64,000 nt of DNA. It comes from Eutypella sp. D-1. Lineage: Eukaryota; Ascomycota; Sordariomycetes; Xylariales; Diatrypaceae. Shown in pieces: positions 23,170 to 36,103 of the stretch. The notes beneath the pieces are model-generated. The model searched no databases and was not told the DNA's origin. It saw only the letters and a list, made by a program, of their open reading frames with translations. The stretch lies in the NCBI GenBank assembly GCA_023313575.1, contig JAJTTP010000003.1:2542001-2606000 (forward strand). Direction: 5' to 3'. Numbering within the stretch: position 1 is the first letter of the stretch; the number at the start of each line of letters is the position of its first letter. The translations under genes and the position numbers were made by a program.

Positions 23170-26060
23170 TTACACTTGCTGCTGTTGCTGCTGCTGCTGG
23201 GCGGGGTGGGCGTCGAGGTCGACGGCCTCGACGGCGGCGCGCTGTTTGGCGCTGTTGCGAACGAGGTTGCCGAAGTAACGGGCGGCGACCTCGCTCTCGC
23301 CGCGGGTGCGAAGGGTCTCCTCGCGGCGTGCGAAGAGCGACTCGACCGAGTGCTGTAGGCCTACGCGTAGGTTGTCCGCGGGGATCCGCAGTACCTTGCG
23401 CACCGATCCCGAGATGCGCGTGCTATTCGCGTGCACGTAGTCGATCGACTCGAGCTGCGCCGCCACTTTGGCCGCCAGACGCTGCGGCAGCGACTGCGGG
23501 ATCTGCTGTAGTACGTAGGCTGCCACCGAGATGACTAGAGGTGGAGAAATCGTGGGTTAGCTCTGATGTTGCTAGGTAGATAAAAGAAAGGGGTAGGCTT
23601 ACCTCCTAGGACAAGACCGGGGATAATCATCTTGCGCAGGTTGTCGTTGCCGACGATCTTGGCTACGGTGAGGGCGTGGTCCATCCAGCCGGAACCTCCG
23701 ATCGCGCGGCTTCCCAGGGTAGTAACGACGGTCAGGGCGAGACCGGTGCCGGCCAGCTTCTCCTGGCGCTGCATGAGGGTTGCAATGTCGACGAAGTCCC
23801 ACAGCTCGGTCGGGACGTCCACCTGCTTGGCGAGAGCGTCCCTTCGCCTCCGGAACATGACGTCGGGGCGGAAGCTCAGGTCGTGGTACTCCTCGCCCAG
23901 GTGCTTGATGCCGTACTGCTTGATAGAGTTTACGCCGGCGACTGTCTTCGCCCGCGCGTAGTCCTCGCATTCCGCGACCGAAGACGAGATCTCCGAAAGC
24001 ATCGCCTCCTTGATGTCCTCGGCATACTGGAAAGCACCGAAGAAGCCGGGGTAAGGCACGCCAAGATTGCTGTCGCCGGCGTGCAGGATGGCCGAGTTGA
24101 GCGTGGTTCGCGTGTGGTTGTAGATCTCTTTGCAGGTCTCCTCGATGGTCTGGTCGACCTCGTCGCTGACCTCGTTCTTGGCTTTCTTAGTCGACTCTAG
24201 TTGTGGCTCAAGCTCCTTCAGTTCCTTCAAGACCCTGTCTAGCTCTGCCTGCGCGACTTCCGAGTTGACGTTGGCAAGAACGTTGACATCGTTGAGAATG
24301 TTCAGGAGGTACGTTCTGGCTGGTGCAAGCTTGGATCGCGCCCGCTTCTCTAGAACGAAACGTCTAAGGGACTGCTCCAGCCTCTCAAAGTCTCGAATCT
24401 TCTCCTTGTCCTTCCCCTTGCCCTTGGGGTCGTTTCCAGGGTCATCGTCGCCGCCGTCAGGGCTACCCGGCGGAGGTGCCGTCGGGATCGCGTTGCTGGA
24501 TACGAAATGCACGAGCTCACTTGACTCCTTGAAAGTTCGCGGGCTTAGACCGTAGACTTGGTCCAAGATCATCTTTTGGCATCGCTCCTTGTCCCGAATG
24601 ACATCATAACCGTTGACGACCATAAAGATGTAGGCCTTCTCCGAGGCGGCGGCCCAAATGAACTCCTTGGCGGATTGTGTGAAGTGATTAGCAGCGGACA
24701 CGACAAACACGACGACATCAATCTCCTCCTGCCGCGCAAATACTGCCGTAGTCTTCGTGGTGTCGGAATTCAGACCCGGAGCGTCGATCAGTGCAATATC
24801 CACCACACCGTTGTTAAGCAGGGACTCATCGACACTGCGCACATCCTTGACGTATACCTTGCACTGCATATAGTTGGTGTTATCGATGACGATTTTCTCC
24901 AGTTCCTGCAGTGAGAAGACATCGTAAGTTGATTCGTCGTGTCGATCGTAGACGGCGTTCATGTGGACAGCATGGACTTCCTCGACGCCCGAGTTATCCC
25001 GAGCGTCTAGCACCTCGCAGAAGATGCTGGTACACGGTTGCTGGTCTTCGGGGAGGACCTTGCGTCGCAGCAGACCGTTGCAGAAGGTAGACTTGCCGGC
25101 GTTCAGATCACCGGTGATGAGAACCTTGCTGGCCGTATCCTCTATTCGCTCACGCAGGGCCTGAAGGTGTCGGACGCTGGAGCTGATCTTGCCGTCGAGG
25201 AGAGCAGCGACAGAGTTCTTCTCGAGGGAATGGACAAGCTCAGTCTGATGCACGGCGCCCAACTTGAGATCCAGCTTCAAGACGGAGAACTCCTGGGCGA
25301 TCTGAGGTGAGACCAGTCTGGGCGCTTCGGTGACAGATTTGTTCTCGGCATCCCTGCTCGACTCAGCGCTATCATGGTCATCGAGGGAAGTCATGGATCG
25401 CTGGAGAGGTCTCGGATGGGGCGGGCTCATGTGGCCATTCGCAGCGGAAGAGGTATGATGTATACCGGGTCGTGGCACGAATCGATCCATCTCGGTGCGC
25501 TGAACGGAAGGGTAGATGGCGGGCCAAGTGACATTCATCTCTCGCAAACCCTCAAGAAGATCGACAACCTGGTTGATGGCCCGAGCCAAAGTGACGCGAT
25601 GTTTGTTATACCATAGCTGATGAATGGCGGCATCTTGACCACGAGGGTCGGCCGACTGTCGAAGTTGCATAGACATGTCTCCTCCGGTAACGGTAGGGTC
25701 GGTGCGAGGAGAGCCAAGAGGAAATTTGGATGAGGACGATGATGAAGAACCTGCTGGACCTCGAAAATCGTCGCCTGCTACGCTACCTGGTAAACTGCCA
25801 TAACCCGAGTCATCGTCGATGAGATGCTGAAGTCGGGTGGCGTGATGTGAAGTTGAACCGGAACCGACAGTCATGTAACCGGGTCTCTGGGAATCCTCCG
25901 GGGCGTAATCCCCGGAATTCTGGGGATCCTGAAAATCTTGGGCGGGGTTCGAAGATTCTCCTTCTCCATCTACTTGGGGTTGTCTATTATTATTACCCTT
26001 TCCTCTTCCTTTTCCCTTGCCCTTCCCCTTGGACCTCGGTGGATAATATTCTTGGCTCAT
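23170..26060 (-). CDS. FZO1: Mitofusin, mitochondrial outer-membrane fusion GTPase
   Basis: Dynamin-family GTPase that tethers and fuses mitochondrial outer membranes; 940 aa. Exons are 26060-23603 and 23534-23170; the 68 bp intron (GTAAGC donor, CTCTAG acceptor) interrupts the second membrane segment. The N-terminus is Lys/Gly-rich and disordered (KGKGKGKGRGKG), followed by a first heptad region. GTPase motifs: P-loop at residues 317-324 (GDLNAGKS), switch Thr344 in QQPCTS, G3 DAPG at 426-429, and G4 NGYD at 483-486. A coiled coil (about 590-650) precedes two adjacent hydrophobic segments (about 765-835) that place both ends in the cytosol. HR2 follows, and the protein ends in a run of eight or more Gln. 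G4 has Gly where the classical NKxD has Lys. Length is close to that of other filamentous-fungal FZO1 proteins. Confidence 0.93.
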
Positions 26061-27746
26061 CTTGAAGAAGCAATCAAGAAGTTAAGAAGAGCCTGTATTA
26101 TGTGGTGTGGGTGTATGGTCAAGTCAACCTGCACTCAACTCACTCCATCGGAGGCAAACGTGGCAAGCTGTGTTGTGGGGTGGGGGGATGATGTTGATGT
26201 TTGTCGGTGGCTCCAGTAAGTGAGTAAGTCGGGTGGTGTAAGTGGTGTATGTACGGACGGACGGTATAAAAATAAAAATAAAAATGTTGATCAAGTCCGG
26301 TAGTGCCCCGGCTGCTGCTGAATGATCAGTATTATCAATACGATCTGTGCGGGCGATATGTATATATCAGAGTGAGTGGTCGAGTGGTGCGTTTAGGGGA
26401 GGAACGGATGATGCGTCGATGCAGTGTGTCAAATGTGGTGTGTGTAGCGGCAACTTTCAAAGCGGTTTCGGTGATTTCGGTGGTTTCGGTGGTGTGATTA
26501 TGTATCGACTGGATTCCAGTAAAGTTTTGTTTTTCTAGGTTTCGGGCCTCTATTTTTTTTCAATATGGATACCTCCGGGGCTTCAGATGAGAATCCTGCC
26601 GACCGATCATTCCGCCTGCCCACGTTCTGTACGAAGCACGTATTGTATGGACACAATGTTTGTGGGTACATTGCCTTATCAAGGCTAGGTACCTAGGTAA
26701 TTTCTGCTTGGCATCGAAACCAGCTTGAGGTACCTATGTAGACACCTTTGTGTGCGAAGATAACAGCTGCTGATTGGCCGAGGTCCAGCGAAGAAGTATG
26801 TACATAACCCCGCCCTAGCTATCACGCTGAGGTCACTCGTCTTAGAACACCTCCAGCGCTCTGTTTCAGGGCCAGTTGATGTCATTCTGAAGATCCATTA
26901 CCTCCTACAAAACTCGACATGAGTTACATAAGGATGTCTGATAAGTATATGCCTAGGAACGCTAGGGATTTATCCGTAAATACCTTAACGTGGACTAGGT
27001 AACTATATGTACTTAGTATCTGTACTGGTGTAGAGCTCCAGTCAAGCCAGCGCTGCTGTCAACCAGTCCACGGGTGTACCATAATGTACATATCTTCCCA
27101 GATACCTAGGCATTTGATTAACGTTTCAAATAGGCCATTTTCACAAGCTGTTTCAGAATAGCTAGATAGCCAATTGCTACATGAGCACCCTTGATCATAC
27201 ATATGTGAGGTATCTGGGTATTATATACGGAGTAGAAGTGCTGCTTTGGTAGGAACTTGCCCCGACGTTTTACTAGGTACCTACAACTTTAGTACATACC
27301 CGACATACTTAGGTACTTAACTAGAAGAACCCTTGGGGTGTTCCAAAGTTCAGATTGACCCACTAACAAACACTGAACGGAAGAATAGGCTGACACCCAG
27401 ACAGGCCAGGCAGCGTTCCGCCAAGCATAGTCTCTTATTAGGTAATGCGTAGTGGACATAGGACGTAATCAACCTTAAAGCTTCCGTACTCCCTTCCCGT
27501 ATAACAAATATATTCAACAACATTTTTAGTCAATTTAACGTTTTCTTTCCGGATATTCCAGCTTTCAACAGCGTGCCAGATCGCTAGATCCTGGCGGCCA
27601 TATCCTTGTGGCCGGGCTCGTTCCATGTACACCAGGACTACGTCGATACTTTCCAACCTTCGACAGAGGCCATTGTGGTCTCTTCATTCGAGCCCCAGTC
27701 TCATCAACACAATCCTTTAGGAGGCCGCGACACGTTTCTTAACATC
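26061..27746. promoter_or_regulatory. Divergent upstream region of FZO1 and VPS2
   Basis: The 1.7 kb between two divergently transcribed genes must contain both promoters. No gene is supported. TACCTAGGTA-type motifs cluster at 26685-26740, 27104-27112 and 27283-27320. An AAAATAAAAATAAAAATG repeat lies at 26268-26285 upstream of FZO1. Confidence 0.4.
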
Positions 27747-28811
27747 ATGAATGTGAGCAAAGAACCATCCCAGACCGAAAAAGAAAACCCCTTATTCCCA
27801 TCCCATGTTCAGTCCATTATGACAGCAGCATTCTTGGCACCGCTCTAACAGAACCTCGCCTCCCCGCCTCCCCTTACGTAGATCCTAGAATGGGCCTTCG
27901 GCAAGCGCATGACGCCCGCCGAGCGTCTGCGCAAGAACCAGCGAATGCTCGACAAGGCTATCCGAGAACTCGACCAGGTCCGCGTGAAGCTCGAGAAGCA
28001 GGAGAAGACCCTCGTCGGCCAGATCAAGCAGAGTGCCCAGAAGGGCCAGATGGGAGCCGCCAAGATCCAGGCGAAGGACCTGGTTCGCACAAGAAGGTGT
28101 GTGTTGCTGCGAGTCTAGAGGCTGACTGAGGACGACGGAGAACAATCAAATGGGCGCTTTTTTGGCTGACACGACATGCGTTTGCTTTCCAGATATATCG
28201 AGAAGTTCTACGGCATGCGGAGCCAACTGCAAAAGATCTCGCTTCGTTTACAGGTAAAGCCATCTCATACGTGGCTATAGTCATACCTATCCCACTACGT
28301 GTCCGAGAGCTGGACTGACCAGGATTTCCCACTCTCGTAGACCCACCGGACAAATGAGCAGATGATGCAGGCCATGAAGGGGGCGACGGTGGCCCTCGGC
28401 AGCATGAACCGATCGATGAACCTACCGGCCCTGCAACGAATCGCCATGGAGTTCGAGCGCGAGAACGACATAATGGAGCAGCGACAGGAGATGATGGACG
28501 ACGCGGTTGACGACGCTATGGACGTCGGCGTCGAAGAGGAGGGCGACGAGGTAGTGGAACAAGTCCTGGAAGAGATCGGTGTGGACCTCAACCAATCCGT
28601 AAGTGTACCACTACAGGCTCCCCATACTGCATATCCGGTCTCGAAGGAAGGTCTAATATTCGTGCCTGAACAGTTCGGCGAGACGCCCACGGGGCTCCAT
28701 ACGGACAAGGTGCCCGAGAGTCGCGTTGCGCAGGCGATTGGCGGACCGAGTAGCAGCGGAGACCCGGGTGATGACGACCTGGAAGCCCGGCTCGCTAGTT
28801 TGAGGAAGTAG
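27747..28811 (+). CDS. VPS2: ESCRT-III subunit VPS2 (CHMP2/DID4)
   Basis: Endosomal sorting protein that polymerises with the other ESCRT-III subunits and recruits VPS4 to form intralumenal vesicles; 225 aa. Five exons: 27747-27752, 27882-28096, 28193-28253, 28341-28598 and 28674-28811. Exon 1 holds only ATG AAT (two codons), chosen because the first residues then read MNILEWAFGKRMTPAERLRK, as in fungal VPS2. Basic helix alpha-1 (KNQRMLDKAIRELDQVRVKL), the helix-2 core and the acidic C-terminal half (EEEGDEVVEQVLEEIGVDL) are all present. The protein ends with a canonical MIM1 VPS4-binding helix, DLEARLASLRK. The last intron (28599-28673, 75 bp, GTAAGTG to ACAG) is in frame and stop-free, so retention would add 25 residues between helix 5 and MIM1. 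Confidence 0.93.
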
Positions 28812-31800
28812 TGTATAGATGCCTTGAGCTGTGCAAGCAGGAGGCAAGCAAAGGTCGTCCCCAGATAGCCTAAGTATGGGACGAGACGAGACGAGACGGA
28901 ACCGACGAGAGCAGAGGAAGACGAAGAAGAACATATCACGGGTCTAACGACGGGTCCGGACCCGGATCGGTATTTTTTTTTGCGTGAACGACGTACGGAG
29001 TTCATGGTGTTCGTACATCTCATCTATCTACATGTCATTTTTAAGAACTTCTTCTCGCGTCAATGGGTCGCTAGGAGGAATGAACGAGGACGGAGGGGTA
29101 GAGAGATCATGTCTGTATGCACACCCTAAGTAATAATCATGATAGGATCGCGACACCTGCCATCCGGATGTCCAGCTGCCAAGTATTCACATGCTAACCG
29201 AATTCGGGACGACGGAGACATAACTACATGGGCTGAAGCATCTCGCACTTCGGGCAACGAAACGTATGTACTCATCTCGCTTTATTCATTATGGCCCCCC
29301 TTAGCCCCAAGTATGCTCGACCAACCCCATCAGCCCTCCGGATAGAGCAAAGCTATGGGCTTCAATGGCTAAAGCAGCTGGGTAGACGGGCGGCGGATAA
29401 CTCGTCTCCATACTTAGTTCTCTCTACGAAGTACCACAGGGGAGAAAGGAGGAGGGAAATCCTAGGAATGTCGTACAGTACCTACTTAAGATACACTAGG
29501 TAGGGCTAGGTAGGTCGACCTAAGAAGCATTGGGGCATTGGTACCACAGTCCCGGATCGCCGGCCCTCCACTAGGTCAGGTTCGTATACAGTTATGTACA
29601 CTTCGGTTACGTATAGCATCGGATTATATTGCGAAGATATACTGTCTACATAATACCCCTCTCCCCTGGGGCAACTCTGGCTACCCCCTATGCTGGATGA
29701 GTGAGGTTTGTGAGTCCATCTTGAGCTGGCGGGGATAGGCATTGATATCAAATCTGCTATGGGTGCTCGAAGATAGAAGACTGGCTTGACCGGCTTGACT
29801 GGAACAAACTCGGGTAAGGGCCCAGATGGACATGACCTTGGTCCAACTACCTGGTCTGCTCGTCTCCCCCCGAGGAGGATACATGGTGGTATTCTCACCT
29901 GAATGCAGCAGGGCGGCAACGGGGAAGTCGATCGACCAATGACTGTTGGAGATGTGAAAGAGAGTGCTGATGGCTTCCCCCCCTCTCCCCGCTTCAGGTG
30001 AGGAGGGATGGGAAGGTACGTATAGTGGCAGTGTTTATGCAGCTAATGAGTACGTGCATGTCCAGAAATGGGGTAAATTTGTAGTATACAGCAGAGATCG
30101 ATAGGGTATGGACCTAATACCTAACAAATATCCGTTGTGAACACTATTTGCAACCAAATGGCAGCCACTGCTACCCCCGCTCAGGTACATTTTGAAGTCC
30201 ATGGAGTATCAGAGAGTTCAAGGGTGTAACTTTCAACTTGGCTTCATTCTTCACTTCCATGTTACACTTCGATTGGAGGGGGCCTAGAATACTCCACATT
30301 TCCTATCTGTTTCATTCATCTATCGAATTCTGTCAGTCCCATCATTCACATCATTACTTCATACAAGGTACATACATACCTAGGTACTTTGTATATATGA
30401 GGTAGGTACACCCCAAAGCAGCAAAACCAGCCTAATCCTTTTCCAGGTGGATACTTTCTATGTATATCCATGGAACCCCACGATTAACCCATCGCCTATC
30501 TACCTCTTTTAAGCCCTGAACGGATGGGCCCTTAACGATCAACCTGAAACAACAACCAACACCACCTGGGGCAACTACAAACTGCCCGCACTCCAGAGCT
30601 CCAGACTACTACTTCGAATCTCATACTTCGTACTTGATTCATACATCTCTTTACACACCATCTTCCATCTATCACCACCACCTTACTCTCCACTTAACGT
30701 TTCGTATCTACCACTTAGACTTCTACTTAGACTTCTATAACGAAGTGGTAAGGCCTCTTTCCCCTCCCTTTCTCTTTCACCTTCCCTTCCACTATCTTGC
30801 TGCTTGTTGTGCGAATATACCATTTTAAATTCATATTCAATTCCGATTAAACTTGTGTGGAGGCATAAGCTACCTAGGTATCTATCCACGTGGACCTCCT
30901 GTTAGTTCTCTTTTATGGTAACAACAGCAACGTTAATTATTATTGTTGGATCAGGAATCCCAGACAAAGCCAGAACTTCAAAAGAATTTGGGGAGCGCAT
31001 CCCCCTTCTCTAGTATTTCAAGACGAAAACTTCTTGTCAACATTGTTCTATTTTCTTGTGTGAGTAAATCCCCCGCCTTCCGTGCCGTACCACTCCGTTC
31101 AGTTAAACCCCCCTCCCTCTTTTACCCTTCCCGTCTGGTTTGAACCCTTGAACCCTTGAACCCTTGAACCCTTGAACCCTTGAACCCTTGAACTCTTGAA
31201 CCCTTCTGAATGCATGCATAATCATATTCCCCCTACCTGAACTACTTCGGGACCCTCAAACCTCCACTTCCTGTCAACTGCGACAACGCCGTCGCTCATT
31301 TTTCTTTGTAACGCTACATATGTATCTCGAGAAGAAGGGGCAAGACACCACTGCCACCACTTAGGTGCCATTAACAAAGATCCCTTAAATCATCCAACCT
31401 ACAAGCCCCATTGTTCTTTCGCCTCCGAATATCTACCTACCTAGGTACCTACCTAGGTATTAGTCTAGGCAAATATCTACACTATCTACATACCTGTACA
31501 TACCAGAACTACCCAGCTGTACCCAGGTAGAGATGAGATATCCCTGCCAAGCCTACCACCCAAAGCTTAACATCGATGGATCTTCTCTCCTTTACCCACA
31601 CAGTGATATACACTATCCTTTGATTCTTTGATTCTTTGACTACTTTACATATTCCTCCTACCTGCACACTTGGGCACCTCCCTGCTGTGCCTCCTATCAT
31701 CTACTTGCGTGCTGTCTTTCATTTATTATTTTGTCGTCATTGGCATCGTACCCCGAATAAATGTGTAATGTAGGTAGGCCTTGGTGTGACCTTAAATCAG

Positions 31801-32403
31801 CCAATTCCTAACTGCCATGTCTCCATCTCCATGTTTACACAAATAACAACACACAGTTAACACACAGTCAACATTTGATCCTAATAGTTTGACTGTGCTT
31901 TCCCGCTTTTCATGTTGGACCCCTCCAGGGTTACTGGGGTTGTTATTTACCTATCCTACTCCCACCTGTTATTATGTTTGTTACTGTCCCAATTCCCATT
32001 GATACCCTGAATATCCTAATTTACTTCACTATTTATACCAGTAGCATTTCACACCACACTGTCTTATTCTTAATCAAACCAAGGCACGAGACCTCTTTTA
32101 CTAAAACCTCTAACACCATATTTGATTATAGTCTTGACGCATCCGACGCCGACATATTTATAGACAACACAGAAATTCAACTTCAACCTACCAATTTACC
32201 TTCTGTGTCGAACCGTTTCGGCCACCGACAGTGCGATCTCGTGATCATCCCCGCTTAACCGCATTTCTCAGCAAGAGTCTCGGACGTAAGACTCGCTCCG
32301 CAGACCCCGAACATTCAACCCCAGCGTCTTCCCCCTCCCCGAAAATCTGGCAGGAAACAAGCGTCGCAGTCTCTCCTCACAGGGAGGTCTGCTGTTGAAT
32401 AGA
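28812..32403. other. Long gene-less region, downstream of VPS2 and upstream of the PP2C gene
   Basis: No supported gene over 3.6 kb. It contains GACGA tandem units near 28881-28898; TACCTAGGTA clusters at 29480-29515, 30376-30410, 30869-30880 and 31434-31470; the nonamer tandem at 31139-31203; and a TTTGATTCT duplication at 31619-31637. The pyrimidine-rich right part (30.5-32.4 kb) has a promoter/leader character typical of fungal genes and probably belongs to the phosphatase gene. Confidence 0.4.
31139..31203. repeat. Tandem nonamer TTGAACCCT, about seven copies
   Basis: Seven consecutive units of TTGAACCCT, the last with an ACTC variant (GAACTCTTGAACCC), in the upstream region of the phosphatase gene. 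The unit is 9 bp and contains CCCT but not the fungal telomere hexamer TTAGGG or its complement CCCTAA. A slippage minisatellite is the simplest reading. Confidence 0.85.
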
Positions 32404-34370
32404 ATGTTCGGCGGGGGATCAAATAAATCTGACTCCAACTCTAACTCTGCCGCCGCCGTCGCCGTCGCCGAGGATTCCTCCAAACCCGACAAGAAATCCC
32501 CCTCTCCTGACCTTAAGACCGACGCCACCACCACGGCTTCCACCGGTACAACAGGCACATCGGGAGCCACAAAACCCGTAAATCAGCCCGCCAGCGGCGA
32601 GAAACGCAGCGGCAATGGCAGCCCCCCAGGAAGACAAAATGCCGACTCGGACAAGAAGCGGAGGAGTAGTGGAGTGGGAAGCAAAGCAAGCAGTCTCATA
32701 GCCTCGGCGAAAAACTCTTTGAACTTCGCCCAGGTTGGCAGATCTAATAGCGATCCGGCCTCGCAAACACCCCTACAGAAGTTAGGTAAACAAGATCAGT
32801 CCCTTGCTGTGCCTCAGGGTCAGCACAACAATTCGGCCGGCGATTCTACCCCGGGTCCCCGATCTACGTTTCGTGTAGGTGTCTGGGAGGACAGGAATAA
32901 GAAATGTCGTCGAACCATGGAAGACACCCATGCTTTTCTTTACAACTTTCTACATACCCCGGCTCCCCAACTTGCTGCAGAAGCCAGTAACAGTAGCCAG
33001 AACTCTCGCAAGTCGGGTGAAGGTAACAACGGCGAAGGAGGTGATGCATCGGCGGAACCTTCTTCCCCGCACGGCATGATAGAGACCGATAACGGTTACT
33101 TTGCTATCTTCGATGGCCATGCTGGCACATTTGCTGCTGATTGGTGCGGCAAGAAGTTGCACCTCATCCTTGAAGAGACGATAAGGAAAAACCCCAACGT
33201 CCCTATCCCCGAATTGCTGGACCAGACTTTTACCAGCGTCGATTCCCAATTAGAAAAGCTTCCTCTGAAGAATAGCGGCTGCACTGCTGCGATAGCCGTC
33301 TTGCGCTGGGAGGACAGAGTTCCTAGTTCGAACTCCGCGACCGGCTCGCAGGCTATAGCCCCTGCGGCTGCTGCTGCCTCCAAGACCAACGACGCGCCCA
33401 AGCCGAAGGAGGCTAATAAAGCGGACGATGCTAGCAGCAATACTAGCGTCAGTGTCGCAATACCCGAGTCTACTCATGCGAAGCTGAAAGGTGCCGCGCA
33501 GCGACAGCGCGTTCTCTACACTGCGAATGTCGGCGATGCCAGAATTATCCTATGCCGCGCCGGGAAGGCCTTGCGCCTATCGTACGACCACAAAGGAAGC
33601 GACGAGAATGAAGGGAAGCGTATCGCCAACGCTGGCGGTCTGATCCTCAACAATCGAGTGAACGGGGTCCTGGCCGTGACCCGAGCTCTTGGAGACAGCT
33701 ACATGAAGGATCTTGTGACCGGCCACCCGTATACCACCGAGACCGTCATTCAGGCGGACTTGGATGAGTTTATCATTATCGCCTGCGATGGAGTAAGTTG
33801 CCCCTCGATCTATCGCAAACATGTATCTGATATGCTGACCTATTCTAGCTTTGGGATGTCTGTTCTGACCAGGAAGCCGTTGACTTGGTCCGTGATATCC
33901 AGGATCCGGCAGCCGCCTCGAAGCTCCTGGTTGATCATGCTCTAGCGCGTTTCAGCACAGACAACCTGTCGTGCATGATCGTGCGATTCGACAAGGCCGC
34001 ATTGCTCAAGAGTCAACAGAACAGAAACAGCGCCATAGGCGTTGAGGGTGATTCAGCCGATGCTGGAGGAAAAGTGAGCGAGGCTGACAAGATCGTGACG
34101 TCCACGAAACAGATGATAGCTGAGGGTGGCACACAGCCCGTCGGAGTATCGGCAAGCAACAGCGGACGTGGTCATGACCCTGTAGCTATCGATGACGCCG
34201 ATGCTTCGTTTAAACCCACCATGATCAATGGGCCGGTCGAAGAGGAACCCTCATCGATAGATGACAGCGATGCGCCAGAAGTCGATACGAACGCCATACC
34301 TAATCCTAACTCGCTCACAACCCCGACATCGAGTTCGGCAACCACGGCCGAACCGGACGCTAAATCTTAG
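32404..34370 (+). CDS. PTC1: PP2C-type Ser/Thr protein phosphatase, PTC1-like
   Basis: Mg/Mn-dependent phosphatase, 636 aa, from exons 32404-33792 and 33849-34370; the 56 bp intron has GTAAGT, CTGACC and TCTAG, in phase 0. The start is the first ATG in frame. A disordered Ser/Ala/Asp-rich N-terminus of about 155 residues precedes the catalytic domain: [20 protein letters not shown] (Asp174), FDGHAG (Asp237), the [20 protein letters not shown] strand pair, VTRALGD, ACDG (Asp462) then LWD (Asp466), and DNLSCMIV (Asp501). All metal ligands expected for PP2C are present. Two low-complexity inserts interrupt the domain: one Ser/Gly-rich after residue 190 and one Ala/Lys-rich around 300-350. The acidic Ser/Thr-rich tail after about 520 is disordered. 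In yeast, PTC1 damps MAP kinase (HOG and cell-wall) signalling; the same role here is inference. Confidence 0.9.
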
Positions 34371-36103
34371 AAGACCGTCTACCGATCGACCTATAAGCAT
34401 AGCTTCCTGTTTACGCTCACTTTCTCACCCTTCAACTCTTTTGCATGGCCTACCGGCCGAAATCTGGCGGCTTTTCGGTGCTTTTTGGGGGGGGAGGGTG
34501 GGGATCAGCTGTATGTCTACTGTGCAATATCAACCCAACTAGTTGTTCAAAAATACACATGGAACCTCTTGTTCTTGCGGGAGTTGTCTTCCCGGAAACC
34601 GTTTACGCTTCCAGGTTTACAGCAATCACTATACTGCCAGGAGACGTGCTCCCGGGGGGTGTACAGTAGAAAATTCGCGAGAACATGGCGAGAAATAGGG
34701 GTAAGGGTAGGCTTCCGGGAACGTGGATCAACAGCAACGGCGGGTGGATAGGTTAAGCGCCGATAAGGTTGTCGCGATCAGTAAACTGCAAAGGGGAAGG
34801 GGGGAAGGAAGATAAGCCGACGGATCTATTTCTGCCTTGCTGAGTCCCCGGGGGGTGCCAACATGGAGGTTGTATGTAGCCGGCTGCTGTTCGCCGTTCC
34901 GGGATCTACGTGAGGGGGCCGAAAAAGGAGGGGGAAAAAAAGCTCGTGTCCCCCGCGGATTTCCATGGCTCAATGAATACGTTAGGGCCCCTTTCCGCGT
35001 CCCATTTTGTGAACAAGCGGTAGTGCGTAGCAGGGGTGAGTATTGTAGGAGGCGCGGGAGTTAGTAGTCTCGAGTGTATGTAAGGCGGGTTGCTGGTTAT
35101 AGACCAACCACTTGCCTATTGAATCCTCCCTTGATCGGTTTTCACTGCTACGTAGTCGTTAGCGATGACCGGACGTGACTCGCTGCCCGATCAAGGGTTT
35201 CAAGGGCCTGTCTCGCCATGGGGCAGCTGAGGTAAGTTGTAGCAAACTCCTCATTGTCGAATACACATCTAGGTGTATGTAGCGGCCGGGATCATAGGAG
35301 GAATGCTGTGGGTAGAGTGTGATGGGATGGGACGGGGTCGGGTACGGCTGTGCGTCGTCCACGGTCAATGAAGCGCCCGGCTTCGAGCGAGCAAGTAAAC
35401 CTCCTTTTTAAGACTCAGAGGACGAAAAGGGGGGGGGGCGGGGACGGGGGGTCTTGTTACACATTACCCTGACCCCTTCCTTGCTCACCTAAGTACCTAG
35501 TTGGTTTACTTACCTACACGGTCTGAGCTATTACTAACCTCTGTGCACCACGCCTTCTGCCCATAAATCAAACCACACCCAGCATACCTACCTACTTGAT
35601 ACCTACGTGACCAACTGCTATAGACAAGCTGGGACCGTTTCCGTTTCTATTCTACTCTGGTTCTCTCTAAGTACGACCCGTCCTATGACGATAAAGACAC
35701 CTAGTGTATGCGAGTATCCACGCTCTTCGGCTCCTATTTTGTGATGATGCCTCTTCGGTACGTGTCTTGGGAATGGGGGGGAGGAGGGCGTTGGCCTCTA
35801 CTGTGAGTTATTACTAGCAGCCCCTCTCCCCCGGCATCCATCCTTCTCATGTACTAATATATATGAAAATCCGGCGATCCGGCACACGCGATCAAGTGGA
35901 GGTTTCTTTACGATGCACACTTCAATGATTATTCACTTGGAAGCCATGCCTTTCTATGCACACGTAGAACACGGATGGTTCTGCATTGTGGCGAGGTCCC
36001 TCTCGGTAGTAGAGTATGACAAATACAAAGCTAGCTTCTCTGCTTCAACACTCTTGAACAGGAAACCTGACGGCTATACACATAGGTACTCAACCTACCC
36101 CGT
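34371..36103. other. Convergent intergenic region between PP2C and GH20 genes
   Basis: No supported gene. It holds G-rich runs at 34486-34504, 34797-34806, 34927-34942 and 35428-35448, and TACCTA-type motifs at 35488-35515 and 35586-35605. Both neighbours end here. Confidence 0.4.

Noticed and set aside
31139..31203. Telomere-like repeat
   Set aside because: Unit is TTGAACCCT, 9 bp, without TTAGGG; internal position.
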